Positions 1 through 6,416 of a stretch of DNA of 7,338 nucleotides are shown here, in pieces; within the stretch, counting starts at the first letter, position 1, and every line of letters begins with the position of its first letter. The notes beneath the pieces are model-generated. The model ran no database searches, was not told the origin of the DNA, and saw nothing but the letters and a program-made list of their open reading frames with translations. The stretch spans positions 1 to 7,338 of the forward strand of contig JASFTV010000165.1 in NCBI GenBank assembly GCA_050050615.1. The letters are read 5' to 3'. The translations under genes were made by a program, and so were the position numbers. Origin of the DNA: JASFTV01 sp050050615. Its GTDB lineage: Bacteria > Desulfobacterota > DSM-4660 > Desulfatiglandales > HGW-15.

Positions 1-2
1 GG

Positions 3-62
3 CCGCCTGAGACTTGCTTTCATGATGCCCTGGAAGCCTTTGTGGAAAAATATGGAGAATAG
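3..62 (+). CDS. C-terminal tail of an unidentified upstream gene (partial)
   Basis: Frame 3 is open from the left edge to a TAG at 60-62 and reads PPETCFHDALEAFVEKYGE. This looks like an ordinary amphipathic C-terminal helix, with codon use like that of the genes downstream. Nineteen residues are too few to name a family. The competing frame 1 stays open to a TAA at 139-141, but it would translate through the repeat region that starts near 100 and gives a less protein-like composition, so frame 3 is preferred. If real, the gene points the same way as the rest of the window and ends about 230 bases before the cyclase gene. Confidence 0.4.
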   Translation, partial: PPETCFHDALEAFVEKYGE

Positions 63-99
63 ACTGTACCGGAAGCAAAGCTTTCGAGCAGGTCAGATT

Positions 100-230
100 T
101 CGAAAATCCAAATCAGAGGAATTCAGGAATTTAGGGATTAAGGGGATTACGTGAGTATCTCAAGCCGCACGTCCTCAAATTGCAATTCCTCAATTCCCCC
201 ATTCCTCAATTCGCTAATTTGGTCGTTTCG
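100..230. repeat. Inverted pair of degenerate octamer repeat arrays
   Basis: The left arm carries consecutive 8-mers in one phase: GAATTCAG (119-126), GAATTTAG (127-134), GGATTAAG (135-142) and GGGATTAC (143-150). The right arm, read on the minus strand, carries related 8-mers: GAATTGAG (205-212), GAATGGGG (197-204), GAATTGAG (189-196), GAATTGCA (181-188) and ATTTGAGG (173-180). The outer edges also match in inverted orientation: CCAAATCAG at 108-116 against CTAATTTGG at 214-222, and CGAAA near 101-105 against TTTCG at 226-230. Between the arms lie a small palindrome (TGAG-TAT-CTCA, 152-162) and an ACGTG/CACGT pair (149-153 and 168-172). Two more ATTTGAG copies in tandem follow at 232-245. 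There is no coding signal. It could be a decayed miniature element, a binding array, or a transcript fold ahead of the cyclase gene. Confidence 0.6.
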
Positions 231-240
231 CATTTGAGAT

Positions 241-269
241 TTGAGGTTTTGCTACAAGAATTTGATAAA
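241..269 (+). promoter_or_regulatory. Weak candidate promoter for the cyclase gene
   Basis: TTGAGG (241-246) and GATAAA (264-269) each match the sigma70 boxes at four of six positions, with a 17-bp spacer. Transcription would begin near 275, only a few bases before the ribosome binding site at 280-287, giving a very short leader. Nothing better is visible in 63-292, but the match is weak in this AT-rich stretch and the true promoter may lie upstream of the repeat element. Confidence 0.2.
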
Positions 270-292
270 TCATATGAATAAAGGAGGCGTAT

Positions 293-1165
293 ATGAAATT
301 CATCGATCTTACAGTGCCTCTGGGAATCGCGACACCCCCTTGGCCGACCTATGAGCCCTTGCAAGTGAAGTACTTCAAAAGACTCGCTCCCAACGGTGCT
401 AACGGTATGCTCCTGACGCACTCCAACCACGTGGGAACCCATCTGGACGGCGAGATTCATTTCTACACCCCTGGCAAGGACATCGCTTCCTTAGACTTGG
501 ACTTTCTAATCCACGATGGCGTGGTGGTCGATCTCTCTGACTGCACCGTGGATTACGACCTATATACCTCCAAAGAGGTCGAAGAGAGAGTGGACGTCAA
601 GGAGGGTGATATTCTTGTCATCCACACCGGATACCACCATTACGGTTGGGATCAACCAACGGCTGATGAAATACGCTATATGGTCAAACATCCAGGCCCT
701 GACCGGGAGTTTGCAGAGTGGGCCAAGAAAAAGAAGTTGCGATGGATTGGGGTGGACTGCGGCAGTGCCGACCACCCCATGAATACCATCATACGGAACT
801 GGATGCCCCGGCAAGCCAAGGAAGCTGAAGCCTTCTTCCAGAAAAAGTTCGGAAAGAGTCTGGAAGAATTCTTCTCAGATGATAAATACCAGCTCATGCA
901 CATTGAGATGTTTGATCACGGGATTATCCATGCGGAGTGTTTGGGCGGAGACATGGATCTTGTTCTCAATCAGCGGGTCACCATCGGCTGTTTCCCTTGG
1001 CGTTTTGTGGACGGAGAATCCAGCATTTGCAGGATTGTGGCCATGGTGGAGGATGAACGCTATGAAAGGTTGATGGCAAGGAAGGAAAAAGCAAAGCTCA
1101 CCAAGTTTGGTGATGTGGCCGGTGGGCTCAATGCCTGGCTCCACGATGAGGCCAGAAAGAAGTGA
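293..1165 (+). CDS. Cyclase-family metal-dependent hydrolase (kynurenine formamidase / isatin hydrolase superfamily)
   Basis: This 290-residue cytoplasmic protein belongs to the cyclase family (PF04199), whose members hydrolyse amide or lactam bonds, for example in N-formylkynurenine and isatin. The family motif HxGTHxD is present as HVGTHLD at residues 46-52, followed by H56-F57. H46, H50, D52 and H56 match the two-metal ligands and catalytic His of KynB. H203 and E215, twelve residues apart as in KynB, complete the metal site. The usual Pro of HxGTHxDxPxHF is Glu54. The protein is longer than the common 210-260 residues, with extra helical, charged sequence between the GVDCGSADHP segment (153-162) and H203. 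The start is fixed by AAAGGAGG at 280-287, five bases before ATG. No signal peptide is seen. It is the first gene of the probable uptake/hydrolysis cluster. The substrate is unknown; a ring-opening amidase on an N-heterocycle is an inference from context. Confidence 0.9.
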   Translation: MKFIDLTVPLGIATPPWPTYEPLQVKYFKRLAPNGANGMLLTHSNHVGTHLDGEIHFYTPGKDIASLDLDFLIHDGVVVDLSDCTVDYDLYTSKEVEERVDVKEGDILVIHTGYHHYGWDQPTADEIRYMVKHPGPDREFAEWAKKKKLRWIGVDCGSADHPMNTIIRNWMPRQAKEAEAFFQKKFGKSLEEFFSDDKYQLMHIEMFDHGIIHAECLGGDMDLVLNQRVTIGCFPWRFVDGESSICRIVAMVEDERYERLMARKEKAKLTKFGDVAGGLNAWLHDEARKK

Positions 1166-1273
1166 AAACCGGCATGAGCTGATGAAACCGGCAAATCGTT
1201 CTTGGACAAGAATGGTGTTGAAGATATGAGAATTTTGGAGCGAGATCAGTCCCTTCGAACACAGGTTTCCGCT

Positions 1274-1302
1274 TTGACAAAAGGCAGGGCAGGTGATATT
1301 AA
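1274..1302 (+). promoter_or_regulatory. Sigma70-type promoter with extended -10, upstream of the amidohydrolase
   Basis: A perfect TTGACA (1274-1279) is followed after exactly 17 bp by TATTAA (1297-1302), which matches TATAAT at four of six positions. It is preceded by TG one base upstream (1294-1295), an extended -10. Transcription would start near 1309, about 34 bases before the ATG at 1343. The rest of the 177-base spacer shows no gene and no terminator for the cyclase gene, so read-through from upstream is likely as well. Confidence 0.6.
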
Positions 1303-1342
1303 CGGGTAAATTTGTTGGGGCCCTATTTGTGTGGAGTGTGGG

Positions 1343-2563
1343 ATGGATCTTGATCTGTTGATCAAAAACGCCAGAACCCGGTTTTCAGAGGAGGAACGCC
1401 TAGACATCGGAGTTAAAGGCGGCCGGATAGTCAACATCGGGAAGGGACTGGGAGAAACGGCAGCCAGGATCATCGATGCTGCTGGAAGACTGGTGACCGA
1501 GTCCTTTGTGAACGGTCATTTGCATCTATGCAAAGTGTACACCCTCAAGATGGTTGGGGAAAAGGCGTTGACCTCCTATCAAAGCGGGTCAATGGGAAAA
1601 GCTATGACCGCCATTGAACTGGCCTCAAAGGTGAAGGAGCAGTATGATCAAAGCTGGATTACCGAGAACGTGAGAAAGGCGGTCGAGCTGGCCATCAGAT
1701 ACGGAAATACCCACATTCGGGCTTTCGCGGATACGGATACAAAGGCCAAGCTTGAAGGCGTAAAGGCCTTGCTCGGGGCGAGGGAGGAATTCAAGGATGC
1801 CGTAGAGATTCAGGTCGTCGCCTTTCCACAGGAGGGTGTGGTGAGGGACCCGGGGGCAGTGGAATATGTGCAGCATGCCCTGGAACTGGGGGCCGACGTG
1901 GTCGGCGGCATTCCCTGGATTGAATACACAGAAGAGGATTCCCGGAAACACATCGATCTAATGTTCGACCTGGCCAAAAGATATGACAAAGACGTCTCCA
2001 TGCTCATCGACGATGCGGGAGATCCGGGTCTCCGCACCTTGGAGATGCTTGCCGTCAAGACACTCAAAGAGGGCTGGGAAGGAAGGGTCATGGTTCATCA
2101 CGCAAGGGCCATGGCCCTCTACCCCGAACCGTACTTTCGAAAGATTGTGGCTCTCCTCAAACGGGCAGAAATAGGCTTGGTCAGTGATCCCCAGACAGGC
2201 CCGCTCCATGCCCGTGTGAGAGATCTCTACGATGAGGGGGTTGCCATTGCACTGGGGCAAGATGATATTGCGGATGCCTATTATCCTTATGGAAGGAATA
2301 ATATGCTGGAAGTGGCCTTTCTCGCCTCTCATCTTATGTGGATGACCACCCTGGAGGAGATGGAAATTCTCTACGAGCTCATTACCACCAGAGCAGCCAG
2401 AGCTATGGCGATCAGGGCTTTTGAAATGAAGGAGGGGAACAAAGCGAACCTGGTCGTGTTGAATGCCGAGAGTGTCCGGGAGGCCCTGGCCTATCATGAG
2501 GCGCCCCTCCACGTAATCAAAGAGGGAAAGGAGGTGACAGACAAAAGGAAGAGTTCAAAGTAA
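1343..2563 (+). CDS. CodA-like amidohydrolase with a divergent active site
   Basis: This 406-residue cytoplasmic TIM-barrel amidohydrolase aligns along its length with cytosine deaminase CodA. Shared segments include HLHL (59-62), VAFPQEG (159-165, Gln163 matching CodA Gln156), LGADVVGGIP, H253 (CodA His246), GQDD with D307 (CodA Asp313), YYPYGRNNMLEV, and the C-terminal EGNKANLVVLNAE segment. Key differences: CodA's ligand His214 falls on Leu221 and its catalytic Glu217 on Asp224 in the segment SMLIDDAGDP (219-228), and the Asp after HxHL is Cys63. The reaction therefore cannot be assumed to be cytosine deamination. ATG 1343 is chosen because GGAG at 1333-1336 sits six bases ahead. The in-frame GTG at 1331 would add four residues and has no good binding site. 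It ends with TAA immediately followed by TAG. Its neighbours suggest it acts on the imported compound or on the cyclase product. Confidence 0.88.
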   Translation: MDLDLLIKNARTRFSEEERLDIGVKGGRIVNIGKGLGETAARIIDAAGRLVTESFVNGHLHLCKVYTLKMVGEKALTSYQSGSMGKAMTAIELASKVKEQYDQSWITENVRKAVELAIRYGNTHIRAFADTDTKAKLEGVKALLGAREEFKDAVEIQVVAFPQEGVVRDPGAVEYVQHALELGADVVGGIPWIEYTEEDSRKHIDLMFDLAKRYDKDVSMLIDDAGDPGLRTLEMLAVKTLKEGWEGRVMVHHARAMALYPEPYFRKIVALLKRAEIGLVSDPQTGPLHARVRDLYDEGVAIALGQDDIADAYYPYGRNNMLEVAFLASHLMWMTTLEEMEILYELITTRAARAMAIRAFEMKEGNKANLVVLNAESVREALAYHEAPLHVIKEGKEVTDKRKSSK

Positions 2564-2569
2564 TAGGTG

Positions 2570-2582
2570 AAATCTCAGATTT
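2570..2582. promoter_or_regulatory. 13-bp palindrome, possible operator
   Basis: AAATCT-C-AGATTT is a perfect 6+1+6 inverted repeat just after the stop of the amidohydrolase gene, in the spacer before the binding-protein gene. With a one-base centre it cannot form a useful RNA hairpin and has no T tract, so it is not a terminator. A dimeric regulator site is possible; chance is also possible. Confidence 0.25.
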
Positions 2583-2613
2583 AACGAGGTGATTAGGGCC
2601 TTATCTTTATGCG

Positions 2614-2623
2614 GAGTGCACTC
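2614..2623. promoter_or_regulatory. 10-bp perfect palindrome, possible operator
   Basis: GAGTGCACTC is self-complementary and lies about 90 bases upstream of the binding-protein start, where a promoter and operator would be expected. I could not place a convincing -35/-10 pair beside it. The rest of 2564-2709 shows only a loose GGAAAA (2663-2668) / TTTTCC (2686-2691) inverted pair and the ribosome binding site AAGGAGG (2697-2703). Confidence 0.25.
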
Positions 2624-2709
2624 ATTGGCGGCGATTCATTTTTTCGTCGTGAAGCATATCGAGGAAAACATATTCCAAAAAATCATTTTCCTGGGGAAGG
2701 AGGTTTTTC

Positions 2710-3696
2710 ATGAAAAAAGTACTATTGGCCCTGATGGTTGTTCTTTTCTCCGTTTCATTTCCCTTTGCGGGAAGTCAAGCAAAGCCTTTCAAAATTGCCG
2801 CCATCTTTCAGACGGCGATTGAAGAACCATGGGATGGCGTGATCCATCAGGCCTGCCTAAGGGCCCAAAAAGAGATGGGCAATATAGAGTATGAGTTCAC
2901 GGAAAAGATTGCTGCCGCTGATTTTGAAAAGGTTTTGAGGGAGTATGCTGAAAGGGGATTTGACCTGATCGTAGGGGATGCTTTTCTCGCGGGCGAAGAA
3001 CCTTCCAGAAGGGTGGCCAAGGACTATCCTGAGATCGCCTTTGCGTTTGGATCAGAGTTCGGTCCGGTTGCTCCGAATTTCTCTGTCTTTGACAACTGGA
3101 TCCATGAACCGGCGTACCTTTGCGGCGTCATTGCTGGCAGGCTTACAAAATCCAATGTGCTCGGCGTGGTTGCAGCCATACCCATCGGCGAGGTGAACAG
3201 ACTGGTGAATGCCTTCAAGGCGGGTGCTCTCAAGGTCAATCCTAAGGTTAAGGTCAAGATTTCCTATATCGGAGGGTGGTTTGATCCGCCCAAGGCTAAA
3301 GAAGCTGCGATAGCCCAGATTGAAGCTGGTGCGGACGTGATCTATGCGGAACGTTTTGGCGTTTTTGAGGCCTGCAAGGAGAAGGGGGTGCTGGCCTTCG
3401 GCAACATGTCCGATCAGAATGCACTCGCTCCGGATGTGGTCATGACGGGTCCAGTATGGGATATGTATCCCACCATCAAGTTTTGCATAGAAATGGTTAA
3501 GAAAGATGCATGGGTTGCCATGGACCTGGGTGAATGGTCCATGATGGCCAAAGGAGGATCCCGTCTCGCGCCCTTCCACGGCTTTGAAAAGAAGCTGCCT
3601 GCGAGTGTCATCAAGGAGGTAAGGGGGCTTGAGCAGAAGATTCTTAACGGCACCTTCCGAGTTCCTGTTGATGAGCAGCCACCTGTTTCGGACTAA
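2710..3696 (+). CDS. BMP-family (PnrA-like) ABC transporter substrate-binding protein
   Basis: This 328-residue periplasmic protein of the basic membrane protein family (PF02608) captures the solute for the importer encoded downstream. Residues 1-24 are a Sec signal peptide: KK, a hydrophobic core, then SQA before Lys25. No lipobox Cys is present, so the mature protein should be soluble. Family landmarks are EPAYLCGVIAGRL (133-145), AIPIGEVNRLVNAFKAGAL (156-174), the GGWFDPPKAKEAA hinge-side segment (188-200), and GVLAFGNMSDQNALAPDVV (226-244). The N-terminal segment that carries Asp-Asn in purine-nucleoside binders reads QTAIEEPWDGVIHQA (34-48), so the ligand may not be a nucleoside. The start is set by AAGGAGG at 2697-2703, six bases before ATG. 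A strong terminator begins five bases after the stop, so this gene is probably expressed above the ATPase and permeases. Confidence 0.92.
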   Translation: MKKVLLALMVVLFSVSFPFAGSQAKPFKIAAIFQTAIEEPWDGVIHQACLRAQKEMGNIEYEFTEKIAAADFEKVLREYAERGFDLIVGDAFLAGEEPSRRVAKDYPEIAFAFGSEFGPVAPNFSVFDNWIHEPAYLCGVIAGRLTKSNVLGVVAAIPIGEVNRLVNAFKAGALKVNPKVKVKISYIGGWFDPPKAKEAAIAQIEAGADVIYAERFGVFEACKEKGVLAFGNMSDQNALAPDVVMTGPVWDMYPTIKFCIEMVKKDAWVAMDLGEWSMMAKGGSRLAPFHGFEKKLPASVIKEVRGLEQKILNGTFRVPVDEQPPVSD

Positions 3697-3700
3697 AATG

Positions 3701-3735
3701 AAAAAACCGGCGGGCTATCCCCCGCCGGTTTTTTT
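3701..3735 (+). terminator. Strong rho-independent terminator between binding protein and ATPase genes
   Basis: The stem CCGGCGGG (3707-3714) pairs perfectly with CCCGCCGG (3721-3728) around the loop CTATCC. It is flanked by A6 upstream (3701-3706) and T7 downstream (3729-3735), which both extend the stem and supply the U tract. The A tract means it could also work on the opposite strand. It starts five bases after the binding-protein stop, inside what is functionally one transporter operon. It probably acts as a partial terminator that keeps the binding protein in excess over the membrane subunits. Confidence 0.93.
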
Positions 3736-3766
3736 GGCCTTTACTTTTGTCTTCTCCAAAAACACC

Positions 3767-3827
3767 TCCGATTATTCGGAATGGTAAAGTCAAGCTTTGC
3801 TGATGAATTGTTGATTCCTTGAAAGGA
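3767..3827 (+). promoter_or_regulatory. Leader of the ATPase gene with two small hairpins
   Basis: After the terminator the spacer runs to the ATPase start at 3835. It contains TCCGA-TTAT-TCGGA (3767-3780), a perfect 5-bp stem with a 4-base loop. It also contains TCCT-TGAA-AGGA (3816-3827), in which the AAAGGA ribosome binding site (3822-3827) forms most of the loop and the 3' arm. The second hairpin could modestly mask ribosome access. No convincing promoter boxes are visible here, which favours read-through of the terminator as the source of transcript. Confidence 0.3.
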
Positions 3828-3834
3828 TGCATTC

Positions 3835-5355
3835 ATGGCAGCTACCGAAACGCCCATCGTAAGCATGAAGCGGGTTACCAAGCAGTTTCTAGGGGTTACT
3901 GCCAACAAGGATATCACGTTCAATCTCTATCCCGGAGAAATCTGCGCGATGCTGGGCGAAAACGGTGCAGGTAAAACGACCTTGATGAACATCCTGTTTG
4001 GTTATTACACATGCGATGAGGGAGAGATCTTCATAAGAGGTGAAAAAGCCGATCTCTCCTCTCCAAGAGATGCGATTTCCCGCGGTATAGGCATGATTCA
4101 TCAGCATTTCACGTTAGTGCCATCCCAATCCGTGCTTGAAAATATCATCATCGGTACGGACGCCGGAAAGGGCATTTTCCTTGATCTAAAATCAGCTCGG
4201 GAAAAGTTACTCCAGCTCCAAAAGAGATTCGGACTTCAGGTCGATCCTGAAGCGAAGGTGTGGACCCTTTCGGTGGGCGAACAGCAGAAAGTGGAGATTC
4301 TCAAGGCGCTGTACAGAGATGTAGACATTCTCATCATGGACGAACCCACCGCCGTGCTGGCACCTGCTGAAACAGTGGAACTGTTCAACACCTTGAGTTC
4401 TCTTGTCAAAGAGGGCCGTTCGGTCGTTTTCATATCCCATAAGTTGAACGAGGTAATGGAGATTTCTGACCGCATTGTGGTGTTGAGAGGCGGTGAAGTC
4501 GTTGCGGAAAGAAATACCGCTGAGACGAACACAAGAGAGCTCGCGAATCTCATGGTGGGGAGGGATCTCCTAGAGAGAATTGAAAAGAAGAAAGTCAAGG
4601 TGGGTCAGCCTGTTCTTGAGATCGAAAGTCTCAATGCCCTGAATGATAAGAAACTGGCAGCCATAAAGAACCTCAACCTTCATGTAAAGCAGTTTGAAAT
4701 TCTGGGGATCGCCGGAATTTCCGGGAACGGCCAGAAAGAGCTTTCAGAGGTTCTCTTTGGCTTACGGGAACCACTGGGTGGTGTCATTAAGGTAAACGGC
4801 AGGTTTCTTCGATCTGGGAATCCGGCCTCGGCCATCAAACTGCAGATGGGGAGAATCCCGGAGGATAGGATCGAAACAGGCCTTTTGATGGATCTCTCGG
4901 TCGAGGAAAATCTGATTCTGGAGAGGCACAATGACCCCGACTTTCGGGGCTGGGGCCTAATGAATTTTGGAAGAATCCATGATTTCAGTGATGATCTGAT
5001 AGGGTCATACAGCATCAGGTCGGCTGGCCGAGATGCGGTGACCAAGAGCCTGTCCGGCGGTAACCTCCAAAAGGTGATGCTTGCTAGAGAACTCGCGGGG
5101 GAACCTGCCCTTGTGGTCGCTTCTCAGCCTACACGTGGCCTTGATGTTGGGGCTATGGAATACATTCATCAAAGACTCCTGGAGGAAAGAGAAAGAGGGG
5201 CAGGCATCCTCCTGCTCTCCGAGGACCTGGATGAGATATTCGCCTTGAGTGATCGCATCGCCGTGCTGTTTGAAGGGGAAATCATGGGAGAAGTCGCAGT
5301 GGAAGAAGCATCCCGAGAGCAGATTGGCCTGTGGATGACCGGAGTCAGAAAATGA
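3835..5355 (+). CDS. ABC transporter ATP-binding protein with two nucleotide-binding domains (BMP/nucleoside importer type)
   Basis: This 506-residue cytoplasmic ATPase powers the importer and has two fused ABC domains, like YufO/NupO-type and RbsA/MglA-type proteins. Domain 1: Walker A GENGAGKT (41-48), Q-loop Gln90 in IHQHF, signature LSVGEQQK (145-152), Walker B ILIMDEP (165-171), switch His202. Domain 2: a degenerate Walker A, GISGNGQKE (294-302), lacking the Lys-Thr pair; LSGGNLQK signature (406-413); VASQPTRGLD (428-437) in place of the usual Walker B Glu; and SEDLDE (462-467) where the switch His would be. This degenerate second half is normal for the subfamily, so ATP hydrolysis should occur at one composite site. 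The start is ATG 3835 with AAAGGA at 3822-3827. The stop overlaps the ATG of the first permease (ATGA, 5352-5355), implying translational coupling. Confidence 0.94.
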   Translation: MAATETPIVSMKRVTKQFLGVTANKDITFNLYPGEICAMLGENGAGKTTLMNILFGYYTCDEGEIFIRGEKADLSSPRDAISRGIGMIHQHFTLVPSQSVLENIIIGTDAGKGIFLDLKSAREKLLQLQKRFGLQVDPEAKVWTLSVGEQQKVEILKALYRDVDILIMDEPTAVLAPAETVELFNTLSSLVKEGRSVVFISHKLNEVMEISDRIVVLRGGEVVAERNTAETNTRELANLMVGRDLLERIEKKKVKVGQPVLEIESLNALNDKKLAAIKNLNLHVKQFEILGIAGISGNGQKELSEVLFGLREPLGGVIKVNGRFLRSGNPASAIKLQMGRIPEDRIETGLLMDLSVEENLILERHNDPDFRGWGLMNFGRIHDFSDDLIGSYSIRSAGRDAVTKSLSGGNLQKVMLARELAGEPALVVASQPTRGLDVGAMEYIHQRLLEERERGAGILLLSEDLDEIFALSDRIAVLFEGEIMGEVAVEEASREQIGLWMTGVRK

Positions 5356-6416
5356 TCGGATTGAGGATCGTCAAACGCGAACCTTTGCGGGGATGGGCGA
5401 GAGTCCTTATCCCGATTGCAGCCATCATTATTACTCTGATTCTCTCAGCCATCCCGATCCTCATTGCCGGCGGGCATCTCTGGAAATCCTACTTCTACCT
5501 TTTCTATGGGGCCTTGGGAACACGGTTTAATCTACTCGAAACCTTCGTAAAAGCGAGCCCACTCTTATTGACAGGTCTGGCCGTTGCCTTTGCCTTCAGA
5601 GCCAAGTTTTGGAATATCGGTGCAGAAGGTCAACTCCTTGCCGGCGCCCTAACCGCCACTGCGCTGGGTGTTCATCTTGGCGGTGTCCCCGGATCCCTGG
5701 TTTTACCGATCATCATTGTTGCCGGCTTTCTTGCCGGTGGGATCTGGGCCTCGATTCCGGCAGTTCTCAAGACGAAGCTGAAGGTGGATGATGTGGTGAC
5801 CACCCTCCTGTTGAACTATGTCATGATCCACATCATGGGAGCACTCCTCTTCGGCCCTCTTCAGCAACCGGGCTCGAGTTGGCCTAGATCATCAGAGATC
5901 GTCGAGGCGGCCAAGTATCCCATTCTCATGGCCCGCTCACGCTTCCATCTCGGCATTCTGATCGCTTTCTTTGCAGTATTTGTTATATGGTTTATTAACA
6001 GAAAGACGGTCTTGGGGTATCAGGCAAAGGCGGTTGGCGTAAACGTCAGGGCAGCCCACTTTGGTGGTATCAACACCACCTTGGTCATTCTCTGGACAGC
6101 CCTGATATCGGGCGGGCTGGCAGGTCTGGCCGGCGTCGGTGAGCTCTGTGCTCTGCAGTATCGGCTTATCATGGATATTTCACCCGGTTACGGTTACTCA
6201 GGAATCGTTATCGCCATGCTGGGGAACCTTCATCCCGTGGGGGTACTTTTCTCTTCCCTGTTTTTCAGCGTTGTTATTGTGGGAGCCCAGACCATGAGCC
6301 GCATGACGGGCGTACCCACGTATATCGCAGAGGTCATTCAGGGAATGGCGTTGATGGTGATGCTCATTTTTCTGCTTTTCACTGAATACAGACTGAGGGT
6401 GGTGCGAAAGTCATGA
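5352..6416 (+). CDS. ABC transporter permease 1 (BPD_transp_2, YufP/NupP-like)
   Basis: This 354-residue inner-membrane protein is one of the two different permease subunits typical of BMP-type nucleoside/riboflavin importers (PF02653). Hydrophobic segments appear near residues 17-40, 69-83, 95-109, 114-137, 151-168, 199-215, 243-263, 283-290 and 295-312, and 328-343. Family landmarks are FWNIGAEGQLLAG (86-98), GYQAKAVGVNVRAAHFGGI (222-240), which is the cytoplasmic coupling loop, and GYGYSGIVIAMLGNLHPVG (279-297). Start: the ATG at 5352 overlaps the ATPase stop by four bases and has GGAG at 5341-5344, seven bases ahead. The in-frame GTG at 5331 would add seven residues inside the ATPase gene and is not favoured. 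The stop overlaps the next permease start by another ATGA (6413-6416). Confidence 0.93.
   Translation: MIGLRIVKREPLRGWARVLIPIAAIIITLILSAIPILIAGGHLWKSYFYLFYGALGTRFNLLETFVKASPLLLTGLAVAFAFRAKFWNIGAEGQLLAGALTATALGVHLGGVPGSLVLPIIIVAGFLAGGIWASIPAVLKTKLKVDDVVTTLLLNYVMIHIMGALLFGPLQQPGSSWPRSSEIVEAAKYPILMARSRFHLGILIAFFAVFVIWFINRKTVLGYQAKAVGVNVRAAHFGGINTTLVILWTALISGGLAGLAGVGELCALQYRLIMDISPGYGYSGIVIAMLGNLHPVGVLFSSLFFSVVIVGAQTMSRMTGVPTYIAEVIQGMALMVMLIFLLFTEYRLRVVRKS

Noticed and set aside
1163..1193. Direct repeat of AAACCGGCA (1166-1174 and 1185-1193) after the cyclase gene
   Set aside because: Nine bases, two copies, no third copy and no hairpin or T tract; likely chance.
1958..2512. 184-codon minus-strand open frame inside the amidohydrolase gene
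   Set aside because: It lies wholly antisense to a gene with clear CodA homology; its His- and Gly-rich composition is a reverse-frame artefact.
2626..2641. TGGCGGCGATTC as a sigma54 site
   Set aside because: It lacks the GC doublet of the -12 element at the required spacing.
2589..2822. Open frame of 77 codons overlapping the start of the binding-protein gene
   Set aside because: It overlaps the signal-peptide coding region in another frame, has no ribosome binding site and no recognisable domain; the 2710 start has a perfect AAGGAGG.
3052..3579. 175-codon minus-strand open frame inside the binding-protein gene
   Set aside because: It is antisense to a well-supported BMP-family gene, with no start signal or domain.
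4714..4741. Degenerate Walker A in the second ATPase domain as a sign of gene decay
   Set aside because: GxxGNGQ-type degenerate second sites and a Gln in place of the Walker B acid are usual in this importer subfamily.
5331..5351. GTG 5331 as the start of permease 1
   Set aside because: ATG 5352 has a ribosome binding site at the right distance and the ATGA overlap seen again at the next gene junction.
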